From: Rhodanobacter_A agri
Lineage (GTDB): Bacteria > Pseudomonadota > Gammaproteobacteria > Xanthomonadales > Rhodanobacteraceae
Direction: 5' to 3'
Assembly (NCBI RefSeq): GCF_044904705.1
Contig: NZ_JADIKL010000012.1
Coordinates: forward strand, 1 to 64,000
DNA length: 64,000 nucleotides
The first letter of the stretch is position 1, and each line of letters opens with the position of its first letter. Shown piece by piece: positions 52,483-60,171 of this stretch. The notes below the pieces were generated by a model. That model saw only the letters and a list, made by a program, of their open reading frames with translations. It ran no database searches and was not told the origin of the DNA. The position numbers were made by a program, and so were the translations under genes.

Positions 52483-52583
52483 CGTTCGCGCTGAGCGTAG
52501 CTTGCGATAGTCAAGCGAAGTCGAAGCGCCAAGCGGAGCGGCCCTTCGACTCCGGCCCTGCAGGCCTACGCTCAGGGTGAACG
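52483..52583. repeat. Xanthomonadales-type extragenic inverted repeat
   Basis: Left arm with GTTCGCGCTGAGCGTAG...GAAGTCGAAG and right arm with CTTCGACTCC...CTACGCTCAGGGTGAAC form a roughly 40-base imperfect inverted repeat. The CTGAGCGTAG...AGTCGAAG words are familiar from the dispersed intergenic palindromes of Xanthomonas, Stenotrophomonas and relatives. It occupies the gap between the small repeat protein and lysS. Confidence 0.7.
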
Positions 52584-52610
52584 GACAAGGTGTTTGAAGT
52601 CGGAGGCAGG

Positions 52611-52958
52611 TCAATTGCCCTTGCCGAATACTTTCTTGGTGGCGTTCTTGGTGGCGTCCCAGCCTTCCTTCGCGCCGTGGCCGATCGCGGTGCCGGCATC
52701 CTTGGCGCCATGGCCAACGGCAGTACCGGCCTTCTTCGCGCCATGGCCGATGCCGGTGCCCGCGTCCTTGGCGCCGTGACCGATCTTCTTGGTGACGTCG
52801 CGGGTGGCGTGGCCCACCGCGCGCGCACCGTTGGCGACGCCGTGGCCGACGTCCTTGGCGCCTTGCTTGATGTCCTGGCCGGCGCTCTGCGCGCTCGCCC
52901 CGAATGCTGCCAGCGCGGCACAGGCAAACAGGATGCTGCAAGTTTTCTTGGCATTCAT
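52611..52958 (-). CDS. Small secreted protein with 11-residue repeats
   Basis: 115 residues from ATG 52958: signal sequence (SILFACAALAAFGASAQS, about 8-25), then a mature part made of 11-residue units of the form IGHGAKDAGTA, four in a near-perfect row (GIGHGAKKAGT, AVGHGAKDAGT, AIGHGAKEGWD) and several weaker ones before. Gly/His/Ala/Lys dominate. Eleven-residue amphipathic repeats resemble LEA-type proteins, which are unfolded in solution and protect membranes or proteins during drying; that similarity is structural only. It separates prfB from lysS, which are normally adjacent. The opposite strand is also open, but lacks protein features. Confidence 0.65.
   Translation of the reverse strand: MNAKKTCSILFACAALAAFGASAQSAGQDIKQGAKDVGHGVANGARAVGHATRDVTKKIGHGAKDAGTGIGHGAKKAGTAVGHGAKDAGTAIGHGAKEGWDATKNATKKVFGKGN
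52672..52803. repeat. 33-bp tandem repeat inside the secreted repeat-protein gene
   Basis: Units begin at 52672, 52705, 52738 and 52771, each starting GCGCCRTGGCC or close to it. Exact 33-base spacing matches the 11-residue protein repeats, so the gene has grown by unit duplication. Confidence 0.8.
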
Positions 52959-52992
52959 GCTGGCTACCTCGTCAGTGGTGAACGGAACTCGA

Positions 52993-54118
52993 TCAGGCAT
53001 CGACGCGCTTGGCGCCCGCATCCAGGCCGGACTTCAGGCTGGCCTCGATGAATTCGTCGAGGTCGCCGTCCAGCACCTTCTGCGTATCGGAGCGCTCCAC
53101 GCCGGTGCGCAGATCCTTGATTCGGCTCTGGTCGAGCACGTAGTTGCGGATCTGGCTGCCCCAGCCGATATCGGACTTGGTCGCTTCCAGCGCGTCCTTC
53201 TCGGCGTTGCGCTTCTGGATCTCTATTTCGTACAGCTTGGCGGCCAGCATCTTCATCGCGCGGTCGCGGTTGGCGTGCTGGCTGCGCTCGGTCTGGCAGG
53301 CCACCACCACGCCACTCGGGACGTGGGTGATGCGCACCGCGGACTCGGTCTTGTTGACGTGCTGGCCGCCGGCGCCGGACGAGCGGTACACGTCGGTCTT
53401 GAGGTCGGCCGGATTGATCTCGATGTCGATGTCGTCGTCGACTTCGGGCGAGACGAACACGCTGGTGAAGCTGGTGTGGCGACGGTTGTCCGAATCGAAC
53501 GGGCTCTTGCGCACCAGGCGGTGCACGCCGATTTCGGTCTTCAGCCAGCCATAGGCGTAGTCGCCTTCGACACGGAAGGTGGCCGACTTGATGCCCGCCA
53601 CTTCGCCGCCGGAGACCTCCAGCAGCTCGGTCTTCCAGCCGCGCGATTCGGCCCAACGCAGGTACATGCGTAGCAGAATTTCGGCCCAGTCCTGCGCCTC
53701 GGTGCCGCCGGCGCCGGCCTGGATGTCCACGAAGGCATTCGCCGAATCCATCTTGCCGGAGAACATGCGCTGGAATTCCAGCTTGCCGACCCGGGTTTCG
53801 AGCTTCGCGACGTCGTCGGTCACCGAGGCGACCGTGTCCTCGTCGCCGTCGGCGGCAGCCATCTCCACGAGCTCTTTCGCGTCGGAGAGGCCCGAGGTGA
53901 GTTCGTCGATGCCGGTGACCACGGTATCCAGGCGCGCGCGTTCGCGGCCCAGTTCCTGCGCCCGCGGCGGATCGTCCCAGACGTTGGGGCTTTCCAGCTC
54001 GCGGCTTACTTCTTCGAGGCGCTCACGCTTGGTAGCGTAGTCAAAGATACCCCCTAAGCGACTCGACGCGGGCCGTGAGGTCCGCGATCTGCGCGAGGAT
54101 CGGATTGGTCTCGATCAT
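52993..54118 (-). CDS. prfB: Peptide chain release factor 2, made by programmed +1 frameshift
   Basis: Release factor for UGA and UAA stop codons. The coding sequence starts at ATG 54118 (MIETNPILAQIADLTARVES), reaches an in-frame TGA at 54041-54043 after 25 codons, and continues in the +1 frame from GAC to 52993, giving 374 residues. The downstream part has the RF2 tripeptide SPF in VRKSPFDSDNRR and the peptidyl-hydrolysis motif GAGGQHVNKTES. The frameshift site is the classical one (Shine-Dalgarno-like AGGGGG, then CTT TGA C), so RF2 controls its own level. Annotated without the frameshift, the gene would seem to lack its first 65 residues. Confidence 0.96.
54041..54055 (-). promoter_or_regulatory. 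prfB programmed +1 frameshift site
   Basis: Read on the minus strand: AGG GGG TAT CTT TGA, followed by C. AGGGGG pairs with 16S rRNA three bases before the slippery CTT; scarce RF2 lets the ribosome pause at TGA and slip by +1. The bases match the conserved E. coli arrangement. Confidence 0.97.
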
Positions 54119-54246
54119 GGATTGGCATGTCATGCGAATGGCCCGACATGGTAGCAAAATTGCCGCACTGCGACAGACGCCAGGCGGTGACCAAGCCCGC
54201 TGTCGGCGTACCATGGGCGTTCGGTATCGCTTGCCGGAGCGCCGCC

Positions 54247-54906
54247 ATGTCCAACCGCAGCCTGAACCTCGACGACACGCTGTACGGCTACCTGCTCGCC
54301 CATTCATTGCGTGAGCATCCGGAACAGATCGCCCTGCGCGAGGCGACGCGCAACCATCCCCGCGCCGGCATGCAGATCTCGCCGGAACAAGGCCAGTTCA
54401 TGGCTTTGCTGGTGAAGCTGCTCGGCGCGCGCCGTACCATCGAGATTGGGGTGTTCACCGGCTACAGCGCCTTGTCGGTGGCGCTCGCCCTTCCCGATGA
54501 CGGCCGCATCCTCGCCTGCGACATCAGCGACGAGTACACCGGCATCGGCCGGTCGTATTGGAATCGCGCCGGCGTGGCGCACAAGATCGAGCTACGGTTG
54601 GCGCCGGCGCTGCAGACACTGGATGAGGAATTGGCTGCTGGCGCGTCCGGTCGCTATGACTTCGCCTTCATCGACGCCGACAAGACCGGCTACGCCGACT
54701 ACTACGAGCGCTGCCTGCAGCTGCTGCGTCCGGGCGGGCTGATCGCGATCGACAACGTGCTGTGGAGCGGCGCGGTGGCGCAGCCGGCGCGGGACGACGA
54801 CACCCGTTCGCTGCAGGCGCTCAACCAGCGCCTGCACGACGACGAACGCATCGACCTGTCCATGCTGCCGGTCGGCGACGGCCTTACGCTGGCCCGCAAG
54901 CGCTGA
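54247..54906 (+). CDS. Class I SAM-dependent O-methyltransferase (caffeoyl-CoA OMT type)
   Basis: 219 residues from ATG 54247 (GGAG eight bases upstream). The OMT3 fold is shown by MQISPEQGQFMALLVKLLGA, the SAM motif RTIEIGVFTGYSALSVALAL, LACDISDEYTGIGRSYW, and the metal-binding DFAFIDADKTGYADYY and GGLIAIDNVLWSGAVA. Such enzymes methylate catechol-like hydroxyls or, in some bacteria, tRNA 5-hydroxyuridine (TrmR); the substrate is open. It diverges from prfB by 128 bases and converges on asnB. Confidence 0.9.
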   Translation: MSNRSLNLDDTLYGYLLAHSLREHPEQIALREATRNHPRAGMQISPEQGQFMALLVKLLGARRTIEIGVFTGYSALSVALALPDDGRILACDISDEYTGIGRSYWNRAGVAHKIELRLAPALQTLDEELAAGASGRYDFAFIDADKTGYADYYERCLQLLRPGGLIAIDNVLWSGAVAQPARDDDTRSLQALNQRLHDDERIDLSMLPVGDGLTLARKR

Positions 54907-54924
54907 GCGGGCGGGCGAGTGGAC

Positions 54925-56592
54925 TCAGGCCACCGCCTGCTGGTGCACCCCGCGCACCGCCCGTCCCGACGGATCGGCCATCGCCGCGAAGGCCGGATCC
55001 CAGGCCAGTGCCGCCGGCGAGGAACAGGCGATGGACTTGCCGCCCGGCACGGTGGCCGCGCAGGCCTCGCCCGGATAGAACTGCTCGAAGATGCGCCGGT
55101 AGAAATACGCCTCCTTGGTGGCTGGCGTGTTGAACGGGAAGCGCGCGGCCGCCGCGGCGAATTCGCGGTCGCTCACCATCTGCTCGGCGTGCGCCTTCAG
55201 GCCGTCGATCCAGCCATAGCCCACGCCGTCGCTGAACTGCTCCTTCTGCCGCCACAGGATCTCCTTGGGCAAGGCGCCTTCGAAGGCCGCGCGCAGCACA
55301 TGCTTTTCGATCTTGCCGTTGCCGGCCATCTTGTGTGCGGCGTCCATGCCCATCGCCACGTCGATGAATTCGAGGTCGAGGAACGGCACGCGCGCCTCCA
55401 CGCCCCAGGCCATCATCGCCTTGTTCGCGCGCAGGCAGTCGTAGCTGTGCAGCGCATCGAGCTTGCGCACGGTTTCCTCGTGGAAGGCTTCCGCCGAGGG
55501 CGCCTTGTGGAAGTACAGGTAACCGCCGAAGAGTTCGTCGGAGCCTTCGCCCGACAGCACCATCTTCACGCCCATCGCCTTGATGCGGCGGGCCAGCAGG
55601 TACATCGGCGTGGCGGCGCGGATAGTGGTGACGTCATAGGTTTCCAGGTAGCGGATCACCTCGGGCACGGCGTCCAGGCCCTCCCAGAAGGTGTAGATGA
55701 AGCCGTGATGCACCGTGCCCAGGGCGTCGGCGGCGACCTGCGCGGCGGCGAGGTCGGGCGAGCCTTCCAGGCCGATCGCGAAGGAATGCAGGCGCGGCCA
55801 CCAGGCTTCGCTGCGGTCGCCGTCCTCGATGCGCTCGCGGGCGAACTTGGCGGCGCAGGCCGCGACCAGCGAGGAATCGAGGCCGCCCGACAGCAGCACG
55901 CCATAGGGCACGTCGGTCATCAGCTGGCGGTGCACGGCCTGCTCGAAGGCGTGGCGCAGCTCGCCCGGCGCCGGCGCATGGCCTTGCGTCGCCGCGTAGT
56001 CGCGCCACGGCTTGGCGTAGTAGCTGCGCAGCTCGCCGGTAGCGCTGTCGTAGACCTGGCCCGGCGGGAACGCGGCGACATCGGCGCACATGCCGACCAG
56101 CGCCTTCATCTCAGAGGCGACACACAGGCGACCCTGCACGTCGTGACCCCAATACAGCGGGCACACGCCGATGGGGTCGCGCGCGATCAGGTAACGCTGC
56201 GCCGCACCGTCCCATAGTGCGAAAGCGAAGATGCCGTTGAGCATGGGCAGGAAATCGACGCCGTGTTCGCGGTACAAGGCGTTGATCACCTCGCAGTCCG
56301 AGCCGGTAGTGAAGTCGTAGCCGCTGGCTTCGCGCAGCTCGCGGTGGTTATAGATCTCGCCGTTCACCGCCAGCGCCAGGGCGCCGTCGCGCGAGCGCAA
56401 CGGCTGGGCGCCCGAAGCCGGATCGACGATGGCCAAGCGCTCGTGCACCAGGATCACGCCGGCATCCACGAACACCCCACTCCAATCGGGACCGCGATGG
56501 CGCTGGCGCTGCGACAGCTCCAGTGCCTGCCGGCGCAGCGCGGCGAGATCGTCGCCCGGCTGCAGGTCGAACATTCCGAAAATCGAACACAT
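54925..56592 (-). CDS. asnB: Asparagine synthetase B (glutamine-hydrolysing)
   Basis: 555 residues, one more than E. coli AsnB. Starts MCSIFGMFDLQPGDD, with Cys2 as the glutaminase nucleophile; the N-terminal domain has HRGPDWSGVFVDAGVILVHE and NGEIYNHRELRE, the C-terminal synthetase domain the pyrophosphate loop LLSGGLDSSLVAACAAK and GEGSDELFGGYLYFHKAP. It makes asparagine from aspartate, glutamine and ATP. A strong minus-strand terminator lies 180 bases before the start, so the leader is either short or crosses this hairpin. Confidence 0.96.
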   Translation of the reverse strand: MCSIFGMFDLQPGDDLAALRRQALELSQRQRHRGPDWSGVFVDAGVILVHERLAIVDPASGAQPLRSRDGALALAVNGEIYNHRELREASGYDFTTGSDCEVINALYREHGVDFLPMLNGIFAFALWDGAAQRYLIARDPIGVCPLYWGHDVQGRLCVASEMKALVGMCADVAAFPPGQVYDSATGELRSYYAKPWRDYAATQGHAPAPGELRHAFEQAVHRQLMTDVPYGVLLSGGLDSSLVAACAAKFARERIEDGDRSEAWWPRLHSFAIGLEGSPDLAAAQVAADALGTVHHGFIYTFWEGLDAVPEVIRYLETYDVTTIRAATPMYLLARRIKAMGVKMVLSGEGSDELFGGYLYFHKAPSAEAFHEETVRKLDALHSYDCLRANKAMMAWGVEARVPFLDLEFIDVAMGMDAAHKMAGNGKIEKHVLRAAFEGALPKEILWRQKEQFSDGVGYGWIDGLKAHAEQMVSDREFAAAAARFPFNTPATKEAYFYRRIFEQFYPGEACAATVPGGKSIACSSPAALAWDPAFAAMADPSGRAVRGVHQQAVA

Positions 56593-57026
56593 GCTGGTTG
56601 GCCTTTGTATGGTTGATGCGGCGGGTTGGAAACAAAGCTCTTTTTGAAAGTCGGCCATGGATGGCCGGGATTGCCCTGCGCGGATGGATACGCGCCTTGG
56701 TTGACTCAAATCAGCCATCAACGGCCGGTTCTGCTTTTGCACGGACGGGTCCGCACAGAAATCAAGCACACAAAAAAACCAAGGCCCGCACTGGGCGGGC
56801 CTTGGTCGCGTGTCTGGTGGTGTTGCTTTCAGCTACGCGCGGGCCCGCCAACGATTGGCGTTATTGTTCGCGCGATTGTTATTGACGGCCGCAGCGAAGC
56901 TCCGCGCGGCAGGCGCGGTGGCGTTCGGGAACGGGGCAGTCGTGAAGGTCATGCGCCGACTAAAACAGAAGATGGGCGCCGGCGCAAGTAATGATTTCGC
57001 ATGACCGCATTCGGCCATCCATTCGC
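56593..57026. other. Intergenic region upstream of asnB
   Basis: 434 bases without a credible gene. It carries the minus-strand terminator at 56772-56805. Between that terminator and asnB there are repeated GGCC-T/A-GATGGC-type words that could pair, but I see no recognised riboswitch. Short open frames at 56810-57004 have no protein character. Confidence 0.5.
56772..56805 (-). terminator. Intrinsic terminator between the STAS-like gene and asnB
   Basis: On the minus strand a perfect 11-bp stem CCAAGGCCCGC/GCGGGCCTTGG with a 5-base loop is followed directly by TTTTTTT. This is the strongest intrinsic terminator in the window. It most simply ends the transcript of the STAS-like gene, 220 bases upstream; it could also act as an attenuator of asnB or end a small RNA. 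Confidence 0.85.
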
Positions 57027-57401
57027 TCAGCCGTCCACGGGTTCGGCGATCCAGCGTGCCGCCTCTTCCAGCTCGGCCAGCCCGAACAGGCGGAAATCGG
57101 CCGGCACCAGGAAACGCGTCGCCTTGGTCGCGGTGCGCAGCCACGGCACGTCGGTAACCAGGGCCACGCGATCCCAGCCGCTGATGTGGCGTATGCCGAG
57201 CATGAAGTCGTCCCACATCGCACCGGCGTCGAAGCCGGTGAAATCCGGCGCCACCACGAACAACATGCGCAGCTTGCGGTTGAGCGCAAACACCGCCTCC
57301 ACGTCTGGCACCAGTACTTGCTCGTAATCTGCCGCGGTCACCTGACCATGTGCGCGAAAGCCCAGCGCGCCCGGCGGCAATCCATCGATCTGTTCGAGCA
57401 T
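57027..57401 (-). CDS. STAS/SEC14 (SpoIIAA-like) domain protein
   Basis: 124 residues from ATG 57401 (MLEQIDGLPPGALGFRAHGQ). The pattern GFRAHGQVTAADYEQVLVPD, LRMLFVVAPDFTGFDAGAMW, WDRVALVTDVPWLR and FGLAELEEAARWIAEPV is that of the SpoIIAA-like family, small cytosolic lipid- or nucleotide-binding proteins of mostly unknown role. The frame continues upstream to 57557 but without family resemblance. Transcribed alone toward asnB. Confidence 0.85.
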   Translation of the reverse strand: MLEQIDGLPPGALGFRAHGQVTAADYEQVLVPDVEAVFALNRKLRMLFVVAPDFTGFDAGAMWDDFMLGIRHISGWDRVALVTDVPWLRTATKATRFLVPADFRLFGLAELEEAARWIAEPVDG

Positions 57402-57540
57402 GACGCCGTCTCCATTGCCTGGCAGCCCACGCCGGAAGCATAGCTTTTCGCCGTGAAAGCCGCGCCTAAAAGGCCGGGCCAGGGGAACACGCACGCTTAA
57501 CGGCGACGCGCGTAGAACCCGGCGCGAGGTTCCGGGCGGC

Positions 57541-57567
57541 AGGCCTGCCGCTATCAAGCGGAGGCCT
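57541..57567. promoter_or_regulatory. Inverted repeat upstream of the secreted protein gene
   Basis: AGGCCTGCCGC and GCGGAGGCCT around TATCAA pair except for one bulged base. It ends 22 bases before the ATG at 57590 and could be an operator or a 5'-leader hairpin. Confidence 0.35.
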
Positions 57568-57589
57568 CTGCTCTGGGGAGGGGTTCGTC

Positions 57590-58378
57590 ATGAAAAGTCT
57601 GCTGATCGCGGGCCTCGTGCTCGCGCTGTTTGCTCCTGCATCGGCCTTGGCGCAGAACACGTTCGACGGCACCTGGAAAACCGATCCGGCTTCGATTCAG
57701 GACACCGGCAAGCCAATCACCGTCACCTTGAAAGACGGCGTCTTCCACTGCGACTGCGACAACCCGGCGGTCAATGTGAAGGCCGACGGCAAGGACCATC
57801 CGACGGCCGGCCATATCGGCTACGACACCAGCTCGGTCGAGGTCGTAAACAACAACAAGCTGCACATGATCGAAAAGAAGGCCGGCAAGGTGGTGGGAGA
57901 CAGCACGCTCACCGCCTCCGCAGATGGCGGTACGGTCACCAACGAATTCACCGACACCAGTGGCAGCAGCCCGGTCACGGGCAAGGTGGTATTCGAGCGG
58001 GTGGGCAAGGCGATGCCTGGATCAAACCTGACGACTGGCGTCTGGAAACTGAAGAACATCGACAACTACTCCGACAACGCCCTCACCTTTACCTACAAGA
58101 TCGACGGCAACACCGTGAACTTCAAGGACAGCACCGGTGATTCCTACACGGCAATGATGGGTGGCAAGGCGGTGCCGGTGCATGAAACCACCAATACCCA
58201 TGCCACCGTCTCGGTACTCAAGGTAGGCAAGAACGGCATGCGCGAGACCTACATGCATGACGGCAAGCCGACGAGCACCGTCACTATGACGCTTTCGGAC
58301 GACGGCAAGAGCATGAAGTCGATCTGGCACAACCTGCGCACGGGCCGCAGCGGTTCGTCCATGGCCACCCGGCAGTAG
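57590..58378 (+). CDS. Secreted protein of unknown function
   Basis: 262 residues with GGGGAGG before the ATG. Signal sequence about 1-22 (LLIAGLVLALFAPASALAQ), then two similar beta-rich halves: FDGTWKTDPASIQDTGKPIT then VTLKDGVFHCDCDNPAVNVK, and TTGVWKLKNIDNYSDNALTF then TYKIDGNTVNFKDSTGDSYT. Both start with a T/GVWK-like strand, so the protein may be an internal duplication of a lipocalin-like unit. The two cysteines are close together (CDC). No family recognised. It is followed by a shared terminator and converges on recJ. Confidence 0.75.
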   Translation: MKSLLIAGLVLALFAPASALAQNTFDGTWKTDPASIQDTGKPITVTLKDGVFHCDCDNPAVNVKADGKDHPTAGHIGYDTSSVEVVNNNKLHMIEKKAGKVVGDSTLTASADGGTVTNEFTDTSGSSPVTGKVVFERVGKAMPGSNLTTGVWKLKNIDNYSDNALTFTYKIDGNTVNFKDSTGDSYTAMMGGKAVPVHETTNTHATVSVLKVGKNGMRETYMHDGKPTSTVTMTLSDDGKSMKSIWHNLRTGRSGSSMATRQ

Positions 58379-58422
58379 CGTTGGGAAGCCCGGCTGGCGC
58401 ACGTTCCTCCAGCCGCGACATG

Positions 58423-58450
58423 GAAGGGCCCGGCCGAAGCCGGGCCCTTC
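58423..58450. terminator. Bidirectional terminator between the secreted protein gene and recJ
   Basis: Perfect 12-bp stem GAAGGGCCCGGC/GCCGGGCCCTTC with loop CGAA, placed between the stop codons of two converging genes (45 bases after one, 6 bases after the other). No long T-run on either side. Confidence 0.75.
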
Positions 58451-58455
58451 ACCCT

Positions 58456-60171
58456 TCAAACGGTGGCGTGCTCGATGTGCCGCAGGAGCAGTCGCACGCT
58501 CTCGCGCCCCTGCCAGTCGTTGATGACCAGCTCGTAGGCCGCGCGCAATTGCGTCGGCGGTGTGGCGCTGCCGACGTTGAACATCACCGCATCATGCACG
58601 CTGCCATCACGCGGATCGCGCAGGTTGAGGCGCCAGTGGCCCTCGCCCATCGGCTTCCAGCCCGCGCATTCGAAGACGTTGTCGAACAGCGGTTCCGGAA
58701 AGGCCTGCCCCCAGGGGCCGGCGGCGCGCAGTTGGCGCGCCAAATCGAGCGACAAGCTGCCTGCGGGAAGCTCGCCGTCGGTGTAGAGCGCAGCCTGCAA
58801 GCGCTCCGGTGCAATCAGCTCGCGTGCGACGGCGTCGAACGCCGTGGCGAAACGCGGGAAGTCGGCAGCGCGCAGGCTCAGCCCCGCCGCCATCGCGTGG
58901 CCACCGAAACGCTCGATCAGCCCCGGCTGGCGCGCGTCGATCATGGCCAGCGCATCGCGCAGGTGGAAGCCGGGAATCGAGCGGCCTGAACCGCGCAAGT
59001 TCGCCGTATCGTCTTCGCTGGCTGGTGCAAAAGAGATCACCGGGCGGTGCAGGCGCTCCTTCAGCTTGGAGGCCACCAGCCCCACCACACCGGCGTGCCA
59101 GGAAGGCTCGTAAAGCGCCACGCCCACCGCATCGATGTCTTGCAGGCCGGACGTCATCGCCTCGGCCTCGGCCACCATCGCGGCCTGCAGGTCGCGGCGC
59201 TCGCGATTGATCCCGTCGAGCTGGCCGGCGTACTGGCGCGCCTGCGCCAGATCGTCGGTGAGCAAGCACTCCACGCCCAGTTGCATATCTTCCAGGCGTC
59301 CTGCCGCATTCAGGCGCGGACCTACCGCATAGCCGAGATCGCTGGCACACAGCGTGGCGGCGCTGCGCTTGCCGCACTCGACCAACGCGGCGATGCCGGC
59401 ACAGGCCTTGCCGCTGCGAATGCGCCGCAGGCCCGCTTCCACCAGCACGCGGTTGTTGAAATCCAGTGGCACGAGATCGGCGACAGTGCCCAGCGACACA
59501 AGGTCCAGCAGCACCGAAAGATCGGGTTCGCCCTTTGCGAAGGCGCCCTGCCCGCGCAAGGTCGCGCGCAGCGCCAGCAACAGGTAGAACATCACGCCAA
59601 CGCCAGCCAGCGCCTTGCTCTGAAAACCGTCGCCCGTGAGGTTCGGGTTCACCATCGCATCGCAGGCCGGCAGCTGCTCGCCGGGCAAATGATGGTCGGT
59701 AACGATGACCCGCATGCCGAGCGCCTGCGCCCGCGCCACACCGGCCACACTGGCTACGCCGTTATCCACGGTGACGATCAGCTGCGGGCGCGGCTGCAGC
59801 GAATCGACCAGCGCGGGCGTGAGCCCGTAGCCGTGCACAAAGCGATTCGGCACCGCATAGCTCACCCGTTTCGCACCCAGCATGCGCAGGCCGCGCACGG
59901 CGACCGCGGTACCGGTGGCGCCGTCGCAGTCGTAGTCGCCGGCAACCAGGATGGCCCAGTCGTCGCGGATCGCCTCGGCCAGCAGCGCGGTCGCGGCATC
60001 CAGACCACCCAGGGCCTGCGGCGACAGCATGCGCTGCAGCCGGTGCTCGACTTCGGCCGGTTGCAGCACGCCACGTGCCGCGTAGATTCTCTGCAGCACC
60101 GGATGCACCGCGGCATCCCAGCCTGACGGCTCGCCTTGCGCCGCGCGCCGGCGCAGTTCCAGCGCGCTCAA
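58456..60171 (-). CDS. recJ: Single-stranded-DNA-specific exonuclease RecJ
   Basis: 5'-3' exonuclease acting in recombination, mismatch and base-excision repair. 571 residues from a TTG at 60171 that overlaps the stop of the preceding gene (TTGA), which matches the family's usual length. DHH-family metal motifs: LVAGDYDCDGATGTAVAVRG, VTVDNGVA, VTDHHLPGEQLPACDAMVNP, and ALAGVGVMFYLLLAL; DHHA1 domain with GRSIPGFHLRDALAMID and FGGHAMAAGLSLR. The open frame continues upstream to 60288, but that part lies inside the neighbouring gene. Translation should depend on that gene. Confidence 0.95.
   Translation of the reverse strand: MSALELRRRAAQGEPSGWDAAVHPVLQRIYAARGVLQPAEVEHRLQRMLSPQALGGLDAATALLAEAIRDDWAILVAGDYDCDGATGTAVAVRGLRMLGAKRVSYAVPNRFVHGYGLTPALVDSLQPRPQLIVTVDNGVASVAGVARAQALGMRVIVTDHHLPGEQLPACDAMVNPNLTGDGFQSKALAGVGVMFYLLLALRATLRGQGAFAKGEPDLSVLLDLVSLGTVADLVPLDFNNRVLVEAGLRRIRSGKACAGIAALVECGKRSAATLCASDLGYAVGPRLNAAGRLEDMQLGVECLLTDDLAQARQYAGQLDGINRERRDLQAAMVAEAEAMTSGLQDIDAVGVALYEPSWHAGVVGLVASKLKERLHRPVISFAPASEDDTANLRGSGRSIPGFHLRDALAMIDARQPGLIERFGGHAMAAGLSLRAADFPRFATAFDAVARELIAPERLQAALYTDGELPAGSLSLDLARQLRAAGPWGQAFPEPLFDNVFECAGWKPMGEGHWRLNLRDPRDGSVHDAVMFNVGSATPPTQLRAAYELVINDWQGRESVRLLLRHIEHATV

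Noticed and set aside
51044..52510. 488-codon open frame on the plus strand opposite lysS
   Set aside because: Fully antisense to a housekeeping synthetase with all class II motifs; no independent start signal or domain.
52672..52803. 33-bp spaced repeats as a possible CRISPR array
   Set aside because: Units are directly adjacent without variable spacers and encode an in-frame 11-residue protein repeat.
52590..53051. 153-codon open frame on the plus strand opposite the small repeat protein
   Set aside because: It also looks repetitive because the DNA is tandemly repeated, but only the minus-strand frame has a start with signal peptide; the plus product has no such feature.
56593..56771. Riboswitch in the asnB leader
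   Set aside because: Some GGCC-rich words can pair, but I could not recognise any known riboswitch core, so only the terminator is reported.
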